NCBI RefSeq assembly: GCF_000378145.1
Contig: NZ_KB899308.1
Coordinates: forward strand, 1-38,863
DNA from: Saccharibacillus kuerlensis DSM 22868
GTDB taxonomy: Bacteria; Bacillota; Bacilli; Paenibacillales; Paenibacillaceae
DNA length: 38,863 nucleotides
Direction: 5' to 3'
Numbering within the stretch: position 1 is the stretch's first letter; each line of letters begins with the position of its first letter. The notes below the pieces were generated by a model, which ran no database searches, was not told where the DNA came from, and saw only the letters and a list, made by a program, of their open reading frames with translations. Below are positions 1 to 6,820 of the stretch, piece by piece. The position numbers and the translations under genes are program-made.

Positions 1-1
1 G

Positions 2-202
2 GAAATAGAAATAGATTTAAGTGAAACAAGTAACTCTTTAACAGAAGATGAGAATCGAGCAAAAATCAAAGCAATCTTAATTACTCCTTGTAATGAGGAA
101 TGGTCAGACTCTGGTCTTGCACTTAGAGTAGTTTCAAAAATTTATAAAGGCTATATAAAGGAACAAAAGTATATTGAAGCGGGAGGACACTATGCGGGAT
201 AA
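2..202 (+). CDS. C-terminal part of small unknown protein, split by the window ends
   Basis: An open frame enters at the first base and stops with TAA at 200-202, giving 66 codons before the stop. The first 19 bases of the window equal the last 19. Joining the ends there makes this frame continuous with the one starting at ATG 38756, for a 96-residue protein. The sequence is acidic in the middle (EIEIDLSETSNS) and has a basic segment near the end (SKIYKGYIKEQKY). I do not recognise the family and see no signal peptide or membrane segment. The stop lies 38 bases before a cloverleaf repeat in the same orientation, the layout also seen for the next two genes. Its neighbours are toxin-antitoxin or immunity-like genes, which hints at an accessory role, but that is only inference. 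Confidence 0.6.
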   Translation, partial: EIEIDLSETSNSLTEDENRAKIKAILITPCNEEWSDSGLALRVVSKIYKGYIKEQKYIEAGGHYAG

Positions 203-240
203 GTAGTGTGCATGTTATCCACTGAAATGTCTGACATCCG

Positions 241-332
241 ATAACATAATATTCACGCAGCGGGCATACGCTCTTGGTCAGGCATTCGCCGGACACTCGA
301 CATGCGTCGGGTCGTGAATACGGGAACGTTAT
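241..332 (+). repeat. Cloverleaf-folding repeat, copy A
   Basis: This 92 bp copy runs from ATAAC to GTTAT. An outer stem TATTCACG/CGTGAATA encloses three short hairpins with loops ATAC, ATTC and ATGC. Arm 1 (GGGC/GCTC) needs a G-T pair and arm 2 has one mismatch. A GTTATC at 214-219 and GATAAC at 240-245 flank the left edge as an inverted pair. It lies between the stop of the split gene and the promoter of the toxin-antitoxin pair. The other copies are at 1040-1131, 38612-38705 and, degenerate, near 1670-1761. Confidence 0.9.
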
Positions 333-378
333 ACGTAATACCGGAAAAACATATTTAAAAGCTAGACCAGACAAAGGG

Positions 379-407
379 TTAAGTGATTTAACGTTTTGCG
401 TTATACT
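379..407 (+). promoter_or_regulatory. Promoter and candidate operator of the DUF2281/Doc pair
   Basis: A TATACT -10 box at 402-407 lies 17 bp after a weak TTAAGT -35 at 379-384. An inverted repeat TAACG-N5-CGTTA (389-403) covers the spacer and the start of the -10. That is where an autoregulating antitoxin or toxin-antitoxin complex would be expected to bind. The promoter boxes are seen; the operator role is inference. Confidence 0.5.
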
Positions 408-435
408 ATGAAGTAAGAATAGGAGGCGATTCATC

Positions 436-609
436 ATGAGCCTGGAACAAAAATTGATTAACGACTTTTTGTCTTTGCCCCAAGAAAAACAAATGGAAGT
501 CATTGATTTTGTAGAGTTTCTAAAGACCAAAAATGTATCTCAAACAGAGTCTATGATGGACGACATCATTAACGAGAATTTAGAAGCGCTTAAAGAACTC
601 GCTAAATGA
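436..609 (+). CDS. DUF2281-type antitoxin of a Doc-family toxin
   Basis: A 57-residue protein starts at ATG 436 behind AGGAGGCG. The N-terminal half (EQKLINDFLSLPQEKQMEVI, then DFVEFLKTK) matches the DUF2281 pattern found in small antitoxins: a helix, a 'LP' turn and a second helix. The acidic C-terminal tail (SMMDDIINENLEALKEL) is the kind of region that wraps and blocks the toxin. Its stop overlaps the start of the downstream Doc gene by four bases (ATGA), so the two are translationally coupled. In such pairs the antitoxin neutralises the toxin and represses the operon; a palindrome overlaps the -10 region here. The pair sits between cloverleaf repeat copies A and B, like a cassette. Confidence 0.8.
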   Translation: MSLEQKLINDFLSLPQEKQMEVIDFVEFLKTKNVSQTESMMDDIINENLEALKELAK

Positions 610-983
610 AAACTATTACGATTGACCAATTGCTGATCTATCATCAAAAGATCATGAAGGTAACTGGTGGAGCGGATGGCGTCAGAGATCAGGGCTTGCT
701 AGAAAGTGCATTGGGTAAAGCTGAACAGACTTTTGATGGTAAAGAATTGTACCCAGGACTAACAAGGAAAGTTTCTGTCGTGGCTTTTTCCTTAATCAAA
801 AACCATGGATTCGTGGATGGAAATAAACGTATCGGAGTAGCCGTTATGCTGCTTTTACTCCGATTAAACGGATATTCTATTCGATATAGTCAAGACGAGC
901 TGGTTCAATTAGGGTTGGGAACAGCAGAAGGCAAATTAAATGAAAAAGATATTGAGGAATGGATTATAAGGCATCGGGAATAA
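606..983 (+). CDS. doc: Doc-family toxin (Fic/Doc fold)
   Basis: The 125-residue product has the Doc form of the Fic motif, HGFVDGNKR, at residues 67-75, and the usual N-terminal block GGADGVRDQGLLESAL (residues 21-36). In the phage P1 relative this fold transfers phosphate to elongation factor Tu and stops translation; the cytosolic target here is inferred from the family. The motif is complete, with His67, Asn73, Lys74 and Arg75 all present, so the protein should be active. The length fits the family. It is coupled to the upstream DUF2281 antitoxin by an ATGA overlap. Fifty-six bases after the stop comes cloverleaf repeat copy B, so the pair is bracketed by two repeats. Confidence 0.9.
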   Translation: MKTITIDQLLIYHQKIMKVTGGADGVRDQGLLESALGKAEQTFDGKELYPGLTRKVSVVAFSLIKNHGFVDGNKRIGVAVMLLLLRLNGYSIRYSQDELVQLGLGTAEGKLNEKDIEEWIIRHRE

Positions 984-1039
984 AGCTCGGTGTCTTATTC
1001 TATATCTTTTTGAATATTTAAAGAAGACCGGTACTACGT

Positions 1040-1131
1040 CTAACATAATATTCATGCTGCGGGCATACGCCCTTGGCCCGGCATTCGCCGGACACCCGAC
1101 ATGCGTCGGGTCGTGAATACAGGAACGTTAT
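1040..1131 (+). repeat. Cloverleaf-folding repeat, copy B
   Basis: This 92 bp copy is the best paired of the three good ones: GGGC-ATAC-GCCC, CCGGC-ATTC-GCCGG and CCCGAC-ATGC-GTCGGG, closed by TATTCATG/CGTGAATA (one G-T pair) and by TAAC/GTTA at the ends. It follows the Doc gene and precedes the 164-residue unknown. Confidence 0.9.
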
Positions 1132-1167
1132 AAGAACTCGGCGAGTACTTATTAAGACTTTTCTAAA

Positions 1168-1662
1168 GTGAGGGAGCTTCTCATTAAATTCATATCAGAA
1201 AACACGTTGGATCGTATTTCTTTGCATGATTGTGTAATTGAAGCTATTTCAATAGAAGGTCAGAATTTGTCTCTAATATTTGAGCACATAAATGTACTAT
1301 CAAATCACCCAATGAATAATACAGGACTCCATATGTATACAGGAAGAGCAATAATTAAATTTATAGATTATGAACTTAAAGAATCTCTCTTATACGATAC
1401 GTCTAAGGTAGAAGGCAAGAAGCGTATAATTGTAGAAGAAGATGCGCAAAAGGTCAAAATACCAAAGTTAGAATTATTGGTAGGTTTTGAAATACTTAAA
1501 AGTGAAGAATTACACGTATCAGAAGAATCTTTCACACAAAGATTTGATGGAATAGCTTCGCGAAAATATAATTCTGATTTTGGTTATTGTGTAATTAAGT
1601 GTAAGAAAATAGTGATCAAGTGGAATGAGTTTATTGATAAGGCTTGGTTTGAAGATAGATGA
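1168..1662 (+). CDS. Unknown 164-residue protein, possibly immunity-like
   Basis: An open frame starts at GTG 1168; the start is uncertain because no good ribosome binding site precedes it. The product is soluble, acidic and without signal peptide. A block near residues 19-35 (LHDCVIEAISIEGQNLSLIF) resembles the 'LHDC...L.F' pattern of several small bacterial unknowns and immunity-type proteins, but I cannot assign a family. A cysteine-containing strand (GYCVIKCKKIVIKW) lies near the end. The gene follows cloverleaf copy B and ends a few bases before degenerate copy D, so it occupies a third cassette-like slot. Codon use is AT-rich compared with the genes after 2 kb, which fits acquired DNA. 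Confidence 0.6.
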   Translation: MRELLIKFISENTLDRISLHDCVIEAISIEGQNLSLIFEHINVLSNHPMNNTGLHMYTGRAIIKFIDYELKESLLYDTSKVEGKKRIIVEEDAQKVKIPKLELLVGFEILKSEELHVSEESFTQRFDGIASRKYNSDFGYCVIKCKKIVIKWNEFIDKAWFEDR

Positions 1663-1669
1663 TTTTGAA

Positions 1670-1761
1670 AGTAATGCAATAGAAGCTGCGGACATTCGTT
1701 CCTGGCTCGGCATATACCAGACACCTGACATTTATAGAATAGTGAATGCAAGGACGTTATC
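1670..1761 (+). repeat. Degenerate cloverleaf repeat, copy D
   Basis: This stretch aligns over its full length with copies A-C: GCTGCGG, then TCGGCAT, GACACC, GACAT, GTGAAT and finally ACGTTATC. The arm pairing is largely lost through scattered substitutions. It begins just after the stop of the 164-residue gene. Short frames crossing this stretch are translations of the repeat. Confidence 0.7.
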
Positions 1762-2099
1762 AAAATATTTAAGAGCATTGAAGAAAGCGAGGAAACCAAT
1801 TGAATATATTCGAAGGAAATGGAATAAAGAAAGCAAGCCAATATCCACTCGAATTACAGGGTGTAAGAAGCTTGCAAGTTTCTTCAGAGTACAATAAAGA
1901 ATTAATGAAGATAGAAAATAATCAGAAAGAGTATAAATTAATGATTAAACAAAATTGGAGATCAGAGAAGCTTATTTTAAAATCAGTCAATAAAAAAAAT
2001 AACTTCTGATAACCATATATTTAGACTTTGGAAATTCATTTTTAACCCTAGTCGTGTTTTCCAACCTTATCACTATCATAATCTATTCAACTGAGAACA
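1762..2099 (+). pseudogene. AT-rich stretch with possible remnant of a small gene
   Basis: No intact gene is seen between degenerate repeat D and the terminator at 2106. An open frame from TTG 1800 to about 2009 reads like the lysine- and asparagine-rich C-terminus of a small protein (QYPLELQGVRSLQVSSEY, then MIKQNWRSEKLILKSV). It has no ribosome binding site. Just upstream, another frame contains IFKSIEESEETN, suggesting a frameshifted older gene. Its position after a repeat copy fits a decayed fourth cassette. The family is not recognised. Confidence 0.3.
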
Positions 2100-2105
2100 A
2101 AGAAA

Positions 2106-2158
2106 CTCCCTCCAATGCAGCATGTTCCGTTTCAGCGAACAAGCTGCATTGGAGGGAG
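2106..2158 (-). terminator. Long hairpin terminator after the alpha/beta hydrolase
   Basis: A perfect 16 bp stem (CTCCCTCCAATGCAGC at 2106-2121, complement at 2143-2158) contains a smaller TGTTC/GAACA stem in its loop. On the minus strand it is followed by TTTCTTT. It lies downstream of the hydrolase gene that ends at 2201. Confidence 0.75.
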
Positions 2159-2174
2159 AATTACTTTTAAATAA

Positions 2175-2190
2175 ACAGACAGGTCTGTAT
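2175..2190. promoter_or_regulatory. Third, partial TetR-type operator
   Basis: ACAG-GT-CTGT, followed by AT, repeats the core of the two operators at 3132-3145 and 3198-3213, but with only one full half-site. It lies just past the 3' end of the hydrolase gene, about 950 bp from the others. It may be an auxiliary site or a relic. Confidence 0.45.
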
Positions 2191-2200
2191 AATTAAAGGG

Positions 2201-3070
2201 TTAACGAGACGCTACTTGAGTATCTAGGAAGTGCAGAATAAGCTTAACGCTAATCTCCAGATCTTCTTCAAGCGGAAAATGTCCCGTATTCAACAAGTGC
2301 ACGTCAACGTTTTGAAGATCTTCGGTGTAGGCGAGAGCCCCTTTGTAGCCGAAGAAGATATCGTGCCGTCCCCAGGCGACCAGAACCGGCGGCTGATGTT
2401 CACGGAAATATTTGTGCCAGGTCGGATATTCCAGCAGGTTATTCTGATAATCATAGAACAGCGCAAGCTGGATCTCTTGGTTGCCTTCCCGGGTCAGATG
2501 AATCTGATCGTTCCTCCAATTGTCCGGGCTGATTGCTTCAGGATCGCGCGTTCCGTTCACATATTGATGCTTCGTGATCTCGAGAGATAACAGGTCGATT
2601 ACTCCCTGACGGATCTCCGCATCGTCCGGGTTTTTCCAATAAGCTTGAATCGGAGCCCAAGCGGATTCAAGACCGGATTCATAAGCATTACCGTTCTGCG
2701 AAATGATGGCTTGAATGCGTTCCGGGTGCATAATGGCCAGGCGATACCCGATCGGGGCGCCGTAATCATGCACGTAAATGCTGTATTGCTCCAAATTCAG
2801 CTGCTCGGCGAAGGCGTCGATCAGATTGGCGAGATTTTCAAAGGTGTACGTGAACTCGGCGGTAGTCGGCTGATCGCTGCTGCCAAATCCCGGGTAATCA
2901 GGGGCGATGACATGGTAACGATCTGCGAGTCGCACGATCAGGTTGCGATACATATGCGAGGAAGAAGGAAATCCGTGCAGTAACAAAACAGTTGGATTCT
3001 TCCTATTTCCAGCTTCCCGGTAAAAAAGGTTTAAGCCGTTTACCTGAGCATACTTGTTTTTAACGTTCAT
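2201..3070 (-). CDS. Alpha/beta hydrolase (haloalkane dehalogenase / epoxide hydrolase type)
   Basis: A 289-residue cytosolic hydrolase. The catalytic set is visible: oxyanion segment HGFP (32-35), nucleophile Asp102 in VHDYGAPIG, acid Asp237 in GRHDIFF and base His264 in TGHFPLEED. An aspartate nucleophile places it with dehalogenase- and epoxide-hydrolase-like enzymes, not serine esterases; the substrate is unknown. The ATG at 3070 lies behind a GAGGTGATTTAA sequence. It is divergent from a TetR gene, and the intergenic region holds two palindromic operators, so the regulator probably represses this gene until a small-molecule substrate appears. This enzyme/regulator pairing is common for detoxification genes. 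Confidence 0.88.
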   Translation of the reverse strand: MNVKNKYAQVNGLNLFYREAGNRKNPTVLLLHGFPSSSHMYRNLIVRLADRYHVIAPDYPGFGSSDQPTTAEFTYTFENLANLIDAFAEQLNLEQYSIYVHDYGAPIGYRLAIMHPERIQAIISQNGNAYESGLESAWAPIQAYWKNPDDAEIRQGVIDLLSLEITKHQYVNGTRDPEAISPDNWRNDQIHLTREGNQEIQLALFYDYQNNLLEYPTWHKYFREHQPPVLVAWGRHDIFFGYKGALAYTEDLQNVDVHLLNTGHFPLEEDLEISVKLILHFLDTQVASR

Positions 3071-3122
3071 TTTAAATCACCTCGATTTTGGATTTGAATG
3101 CAATACAAATTTCGTATTATCG

Positions 3123-3150
3123 TAACTATACATACAGGTCTGTATAGTTA
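3123..3150. promoter_or_regulatory. TetR operator 1 (hydrolase side)
   Basis: The core ATACAG-GT-CTGTAT (3132-3145) sits inside a second inverted pair, TAACTATAC (3123-3131) and GTATAGTTA (3142-3150). On the minus strand the palindrome overlaps -10-like sequences (TATAGT, GATAAT) ahead of the hydrolase start at 3070. Binding here would block that promoter. Confidence 0.75.
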
Positions 3151-3191
3151 CAAGTGTTTTTTTGTTTGCAATTCTTTTTTGTTCCCCTTAC

Positions 3192-3213
3192 TATACTTAT
3201 ACAGAGCTGTATA
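3192..3213. promoter_or_regulatory. TetR operator 2 with -10 box (regulator side)
   Basis: A -10-like TATACT (3192-3197) directly abuts the palindrome TATACAG-AG-CTGTATA (3198-3213). The arms match operator 1. Position and match point to autorepression of the regulator gene starting at 3257. Confidence 0.7.
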
Positions 3214-3256
3214 CATTGGAAATAAACAGAATAACTTTTGGAATGGAGATAATCAG

Positions 3257-3829
3257 GTGGCGAACAAAAGCAAAAAGGAACAAATCATTCAGGTCGCCTC
3301 AGGGCTATTTAACCAACAAGGCATCCGCGGAACAGGTGTCGATCAGGTTGTGGCAGAATCTCAGGTTGCCAAAATGACTTTATATAATCATTTTCCATCT
3401 AAGGATGAACTTGTATTATCTTACTTGAAGAGGCAGAATGAGGAATGGATGGGATGGTTCAAATCTTCTGTCGATAGCCGAGGTGGAACGTCGCAGGAGC
3501 GTTTGCTGGCTGTATACGATGTGTTAGGAGAATGGTTTGCAGAGCCGGATTTTACCGGTTGTGCCTTTATCAAAGCGGCTTCGGAATTCTCGGACAGCAG
3601 TCATCCATATCACAAGGCTGCTCACCAGTATAAGACTTATCTGCGGGAATACATTGCAGAGCTGGCAGCCCAATGCGATTTCCGGCAGCCGACAACCGTC
3701 TCGAACACGTTGTATTTGCTCTTGGAAGGGGCGATAACCGCCAATATGCTGGAGACCGACCGAGAATCTGCCCTGCATGCTCGCGAAGCAGCCGAAATTT
3801 TGATCGAACGTTTTTCAGAAACGTCCTGA
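3257..3829 (+). CDS. TetR-family transcriptional repressor
   Basis: The frame is open from 3098, but the likely start is GTG 3257, behind TGGAGAT and right before the usual TetR N-terminus (KEQIIQVASGLF). Earlier starts would make the operator DNA coding. From there the protein has 190 residues. The helix-turn-helix spans about residues 27-46 (VDQVVAESQVAKMTLYNHFP). The C-terminal ligand-binding half contains GCAFIKAASEF, seen in regulators of the AcuR/YxaF/LmrA type. It faces the alpha/beta hydrolase across two matching palindromes, so it most likely controls that gene and itself. A hairpin terminator follows. The ligand is unknown. Confidence 0.88.
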   Translation: MANKSKKEQIIQVASGLFNQQGIRGTGVDQVVAESQVAKMTLYNHFPSKDELVLSYLKRQNEEWMGWFKSSVDSRGGTSQERLLAVYDVLGEWFAEPDFTGCAFIKAASEFSDSSHPYHKAAHQYKTYLREYIAELAAQCDFRQPTTVSNTLYLLLEGAITANMLETDRESALHAREAAEILIERFSETS

Positions 3830-3924
3830 CTCGGTAAGAATCTGGCTTTATAAAAGAAGTCGACAAAGAGATTATACATCTGCAGGACAAAGATTAAAGC
3901 TTAGAGAAAAGCAAAAGAATATGT

Positions 3925-3963
3925 AAAAGGACTTAGATGAGCGATCACTTCTAAGTCCTTTTT
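3925..3963 (+). terminator. Terminator after the TetR gene
   Basis: The stem AAAAGGACTTAGA (3925-3937) pairs with TCTAAGTCCTTTT (3950-3962) and ends in a T run. Between here and 4143 I see no gene. Confidence 0.85.
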
Positions 3964-4142
3964 GTACAGCAGGAAGATTCTCGTAATTCCCAGTGCATGA
4001 TATACTTGGAAGGAAAGGGGGAGGAAATTTAAAGGTCGATTTGAAGACTTTGCTTAAGAGAAGAATTTAAAAATATCACCAGATGAAGGAATTAGCAAAG
4101 TTTTTAAATAAGACCTTGTGAAAAATCAAAGGAGAAACAAAA

Positions 4143-4229
4143 GTGGAAAAAACTCGTGAAAAAGTTTTAACATTCAGAATGCCGGATCTCCACTCCTGGG
4201 TCCCAAATAATCTTATGAATATCAATTGA
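4143..4229 (+). CDS. Short 28-codon frame with good ribosome binding site, probably a gene remnant
   Basis: GTG 4143 follows AAAGGAGAAACAAAA, a good binding site. The frame encodes 28 residues containing KVLTFRMPDLHSWVPNNL and stops at 4227-4229. The composition looks protein-like, not random. Its short length and abrupt stop suggest the 5' end of a gene whose remainder is lost. It converges on the lipoprotein gene ending at 4233. No family was recognised. Confidence 0.3.
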   Translation: MEKTREKVLTFRMPDLHSWVPNNLMNIN

Positions 4230-4232
4230 AAA

Positions 4233-4718
4233 TTATTCTTTTGTTCTTAAATTTTCGATCATTGCTGATTTAATGACTTGTTCTTTTTCTTCTCCTCCAA
4301 CTAAATATTTAATTTTTAAGCTTCGATTAGAATCAGGTCTTACATTTGTCATAGAGATTTCCAAAACCACTCTGCTTTCACCTTTAACTTTAAATCCTTT
4401 GAGATCTTTAATTTCACCTATATCTTCCCGTGGATATACGCCTATTCCTTTGAGAGCATCGGCGCCATGAAATACATAATCAATCCGATCATCTAAATTG
4501 ACTGGTTCTTCATTTTGTTTAACTAACTCAATAGACTTAATAGTTGCGGAGTTTTTCCCAGTCCATTCAATGGGCATGATAATAAAGTATTTTTCATTAT
4601 CTTCAAATTCTTGCGTGGAAAGGGATCCTATTTTAAACCCATTTGAATTTTCTTCACCTATGCTAGAACATCCAGTTAACAAAAGTATCAGGATAAGTAA
4701 AAAACTAATCTTTTTCAT
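4233..4718 (-). CDS. Lipoprotein of unknown function
   Basis: A 161-residue protein with a lipoprotein signal: basic start MKK, a hydrophobic run of leucine and isoleucine, and the lipobox LLTGC with Cys17. It should be anchored to the outer face of the membrane. The mature part is beta-rich (YFIIMPIEWTG, RVVLEISMTN, LKIKYLVGGEE) and resembles small immunoglobulin-like extracellular domains, but no family is assigned. The start ATG 4718 is preceded by GGAAAGGAAGAG. It is divergent from the LprI-like gene at 4813; the ~95 bp between them must hold both promoters. Confidence 0.75.
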   Translation of the reverse strand: MKKISFLLILILLLTGCSSIGEENSNGFKIGSLSTQEFEDNEKYFIIMPIEWTGKNSATIKSIELVKQNEEPVNLDDRIDYVFHGADALKGIGVYPREDIGEIKDLKGFKVKGESRVVLEISMTNVRPDSNRSLKIKYLVGGEEKEQVIKSAMIENLRTKE

Positions 4719-4812
4719 TTACTCTTCCTTTCCGATTCTTTTACCATATTTAACCTATTTTCATGATTTGAACATGGTTAAAATAAAATGATATTCCAAT
4801 GAGGCGGTATGA

Positions 4813-5505
4813 ATGAATAAAAAATTATTATTTTATAGATTATGTACTCTAGTTGTATTGATACTTGCGGTTTGTACTTGCATAATTATCACCGAAAAGC
4901 TGAACAGTAATGCTAAGCAGATTAATGCACTGCAAAGCAGTCTAGCCGAGCATCAAAAAATAGAAAAAGAGTTGAATGTAGTGAATACCAGCTTGCAAGA
5001 ATCGCTCAATAAAGCTCATGAAACAACCAACACTTTAGAGAAACAAATTGAAGAAAGTAATCATTATGGCGACTATCAAGGTAATAAGGATTTTTCGGAC
5101 ATCATTAACGACAACCCGATTGATAAAGATTACGAGCGGGAACTTGAAAAACTTCAAGAAAGTGCCCAGTCTACAACTTTAGAATGGGGTGCCTTGCAGA
5201 CGAAATATATAACAAAATGGCAGAATGAAATGGATGCGGCACTTGATCATTTGTACAAATCATTAGATGAAGAGGATCGGATGAACCTTGAGCAAGCTCA
5301 AAAAAGTTGGCACTCTTACATAGAGGATAATAGTAACTTTGTCGGTGATCGGTTCGTTTATGCTGGACATTTCGGTACTCAAGGTAAAGTGCATTTAGCA
5401 GCAGTTGAATTAAAGCGGACAAGAGAACGGGCAATCGAACTTATGGAGTATATTTTTAGTGTGGACAGAACCGCAGTGAATTTTGTATATGAGGATCAAA
5501 AATAA
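4813..5505 (+). CDS. Membrane-anchored LprI-like (DUF1311) protein
   Basis: A 230-residue protein. Residues 8-27 form a transmembrane anchor, followed by a coiled-coil region (about 35-85, heptad-like NALQSSLAEHQKIEKELN). The C-terminal half has the LprI/DUF1311 pattern: a basic/acidic helix ending in LEQAQKSWHSYIEDN, with the family's conserved 'Q..W..Y.D' core. LprI relatives inhibit lysozyme in some bacteria; that function is not shown here. Topology suggests the domain sits outside the membrane. Its TAA stop overlaps the ATG of the ASCH gene by one base, so the two are cotranscribed. Confidence 0.75.
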   Translation: MNKKLLFYRLCTLVVLILAVCTCIIITEKLNSNAKQINALQSSLAEHQKIEKELNVVNTSLQESLNKAHETTNTLEKQIEESNHYGDYQGNKDFSDIINDNPIDKDYERELEKLQESAQSTTLEWGALQTKYITKWQNEMDAALDHLYKSLDEEDRMNLEQAQKSWHSYIEDNSNFVGDRFVYAGHFGTQGKVHLAAVELKRTRERAIELMEYIFSVDRTAVNFVYEDQK

Positions 5506-5885
5506 TGAAGCATGTGATGACCTTGTTCCCTGAGTATTTTGATTCCATTTGTTCTGGATGTAAAAAGGTTGAAGTGCGTTTGAACGATGAAAAAAGAAGA
5601 GTTATTAGTGTGGGAGACACCATTCAATTTGAATGTTTACCCCATCGAGAGAGAACTGTAAAAGTTCTAGTTGAAGAATTATACAAGCACGAGACTTTTG
5701 AAGACTTATATCGATCGATTCCTTTTGCAGATATGGATTGTGAAGGATGGACAATGACAGAAATGATTGACGGAACATATGAAATTTATACGCCTGAACA
5801 AGAACTTAAGTGGGGTGCACTTGGAATAAGAATTAGGTTGAACGTTGAATATAAGGGAACTGACCACCCCCCCAACGTTGGGTGA
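5505..5885 (+). CDS. ASCH-domain (PUA-like) protein
   Basis: The 126-residue product carries the ASCH pattern: an N-terminal strand, then KKVEVRLNDEKRRVISVGDT (residues 20-39), the usual 'K..E.RLND.KR..I.VGD.I.F' block that forms the nucleic-acid binding cleft. ASCH proteins are PUA-like and thought to bind RNA; some hydrolyse modified nucleosides. The last ten or so residues (KGTDHPPNVG) look like an added tail. The start overlaps the stop of the LprI-like gene (TAATG). A terminator follows directly at 5888. Confidence 0.82.
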   Translation: MKHVMTLFPEYFDSICSGCKKVEVRLNDEKRRVISVGDTIQFECLPHRERTVKVLVEELYKHETFEDLYRSIPFADMDCEGWTMTEMIDGTYEIYTPEQELKWGALGIRIRLNVEYKGTDHPPNVG

Positions 5886-5887
5886 CG

Positions 5888-5915
5888 AAGCGCCGAATCC
5901 TAATCGGCGCTTTTG
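5888..5915 (+). terminator. Terminator after the LprI-like/ASCH operon
   Basis: The stem AAGCGCCGA (5888-5896) pairs with TCGGCGCTT (5904-5912), followed by a T-rich run. Confidence 0.9.
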
Positions 5916-6101
5916 TTTATAGTGGGAGCTTTTTGGAAGGAAAGGGGAATAGAAAAAGATGGATAAAAGGCTAAAAAACATGTTGTAAAAAGACAAAGAG
6001 AAAGCATAAAATGAAGAAGGAAAAGGTCATTAGAATTAAGAAAATAAGTAAAAACATCATGGATTCCTACATAAATCATCTAATTGAAAAGGAGAATGAA
6101 C

Positions 6102-6554
6102 ATGGGATTAGAAATGGAGAAATTGAATTTGAAGATGAAGGATATTTCAGGATCAACACTCAAAGAGGTGAACGCAGAAGGTGTGAATTTTGATGATATC
6201 AATCTATCTAAGTCAAAAGTGAATAACGCTAATATGAGTGGTATGAACTTCAATGATATCCATGCAGGAGAAATGCAATTCACCAATACTAATCTGTCGG
6301 GGACATCAATTCAACATGCCAATATGAGTCATATGAGAATTGATCATGTTCATTTGTTTGGAACTGAATTTGTGAATATTGTATTACCTCAAGAAGGTGA
6401 TGGGAATTACGATTCGGATGGAAACTATAAACCTATTGTGTTTAACAACTGCGATTTGAGTAATATGGAAATTAACAATTGCAACATCAAAGGTTTGAAA
6501 ATCAATGGAGTGTTAGTTGAAGAATTATTAAAAATCAACAATTTTGACAGCTGA
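6102..6554 (+). CDS. Pentapeptide-repeat protein
   Basis: A 150-residue protein. The chosen start ATG 6102 lies seven bases after AAAAGGAG (6087-6094); an ATG at 6096 is also in frame. From about residue 20 the sequence follows the A(D/N)LXX pattern, with N, L, M or F at the centre: VNFDD INLSK, ANMSG MNFND, TNLSG, ANMSH. This should fold into a right-handed quadrilateral helix. A break near residues 90-105 (QEGDGNYDSDGNYKP) looks like a loop between two helical blocks. Some relatives mimic DNA and protect gyrase; others have no known role. It stands alone, with no partner. Confidence 0.82.
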   Translation: MGLEMEKLNLKMKDISGSTLKEVNAEGVNFDDINLSKSKVNNANMSGMNFNDIHAGEMQFTNTNLSGTSIQHANMSHMRIDHVHLFGTEFVNIVLPQEGDGNYDSDGNYKPIVFNNCDLSNMEINNCNIKGLKINGVLVEELLKINNFDS

Positions 6555-6662
6555 TTGAATCAGGCGGACAATCCTGCACTGTCTAATCGCAGCAGGCTCG
6601 TTGGAGGTTTAAGGCAGACAGTCAAGGTTCGTAAACGTTGAACATCATCTAAAACTACTCAA

Positions 6663-6788
6663 GGGCATGTACGCAAACTCATCGACTTTTTCGATAAAAT
6701 TTTTTCAACGCGTAGGCTCGACTTTTAACTTTGAATGAAAGGGTTGAATGTCAAATATGAAGTCGATTCGTAGTTTGCGTACATGCTG
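6663..6788. mobile_element. MITE-like element, about 122 bp
   Basis: Perfect 15 bp terminal inverted repeats, GCATGTACGCAAACT at 6665-6679 and its complement at 6772-6786, enclose about 90 bp with no reading frame. The left end reads GGGCATGTACGCAAACT. It matches 15 of 17 bases of the left end of the decayed IS5-type element at 14360 (GGGCTTGTACGTAAACT). The element sits just ahead of the broken oxidoreductase gene. I could not identify a target-site duplication. The interval 6555-6662 before it holds nothing I recognise. Confidence 0.7.
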
Positions 6789-6820
6789 TAATCAATAAAA
6801 TTCTTAAGGAGAACCCTTCA

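Noticed and set aside
241-332. Canonical integron attC site
   Set aside because: Only AAC/GTT of the core match consistently; the flanking positions do not follow RYYYAAC/GTTRRRY and no integron integrase was found.
123-530. 135-residue minus-strand frame
   Set aside because: It lies opposite the split gene, repeat A and the antitoxin gene, and has no ribosome binding site.
241-1131. Repeats A and B as a CRISPR array
   Set aside because: Copies are ~92 bp, imperfect, separated by whole genes, and no Cas genes are present.
1625-1897. 90-residue frame crossing degenerate repeat D
   Set aside because: Its middle is a translation of the repeat, and other repeat copies also give chance frames.
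3098-3256. N-terminal extension of the TetR gene
   Set aside because: It would turn both operators and the -10 box into coding sequence; GTG 3257 has a proper binding site and fits family length.
6011-6193. 60-residue frame before the pentapeptide gene
   Set aside because: It overlaps the pentapeptide gene in another frame, lacks a good binding site and shows no family features.
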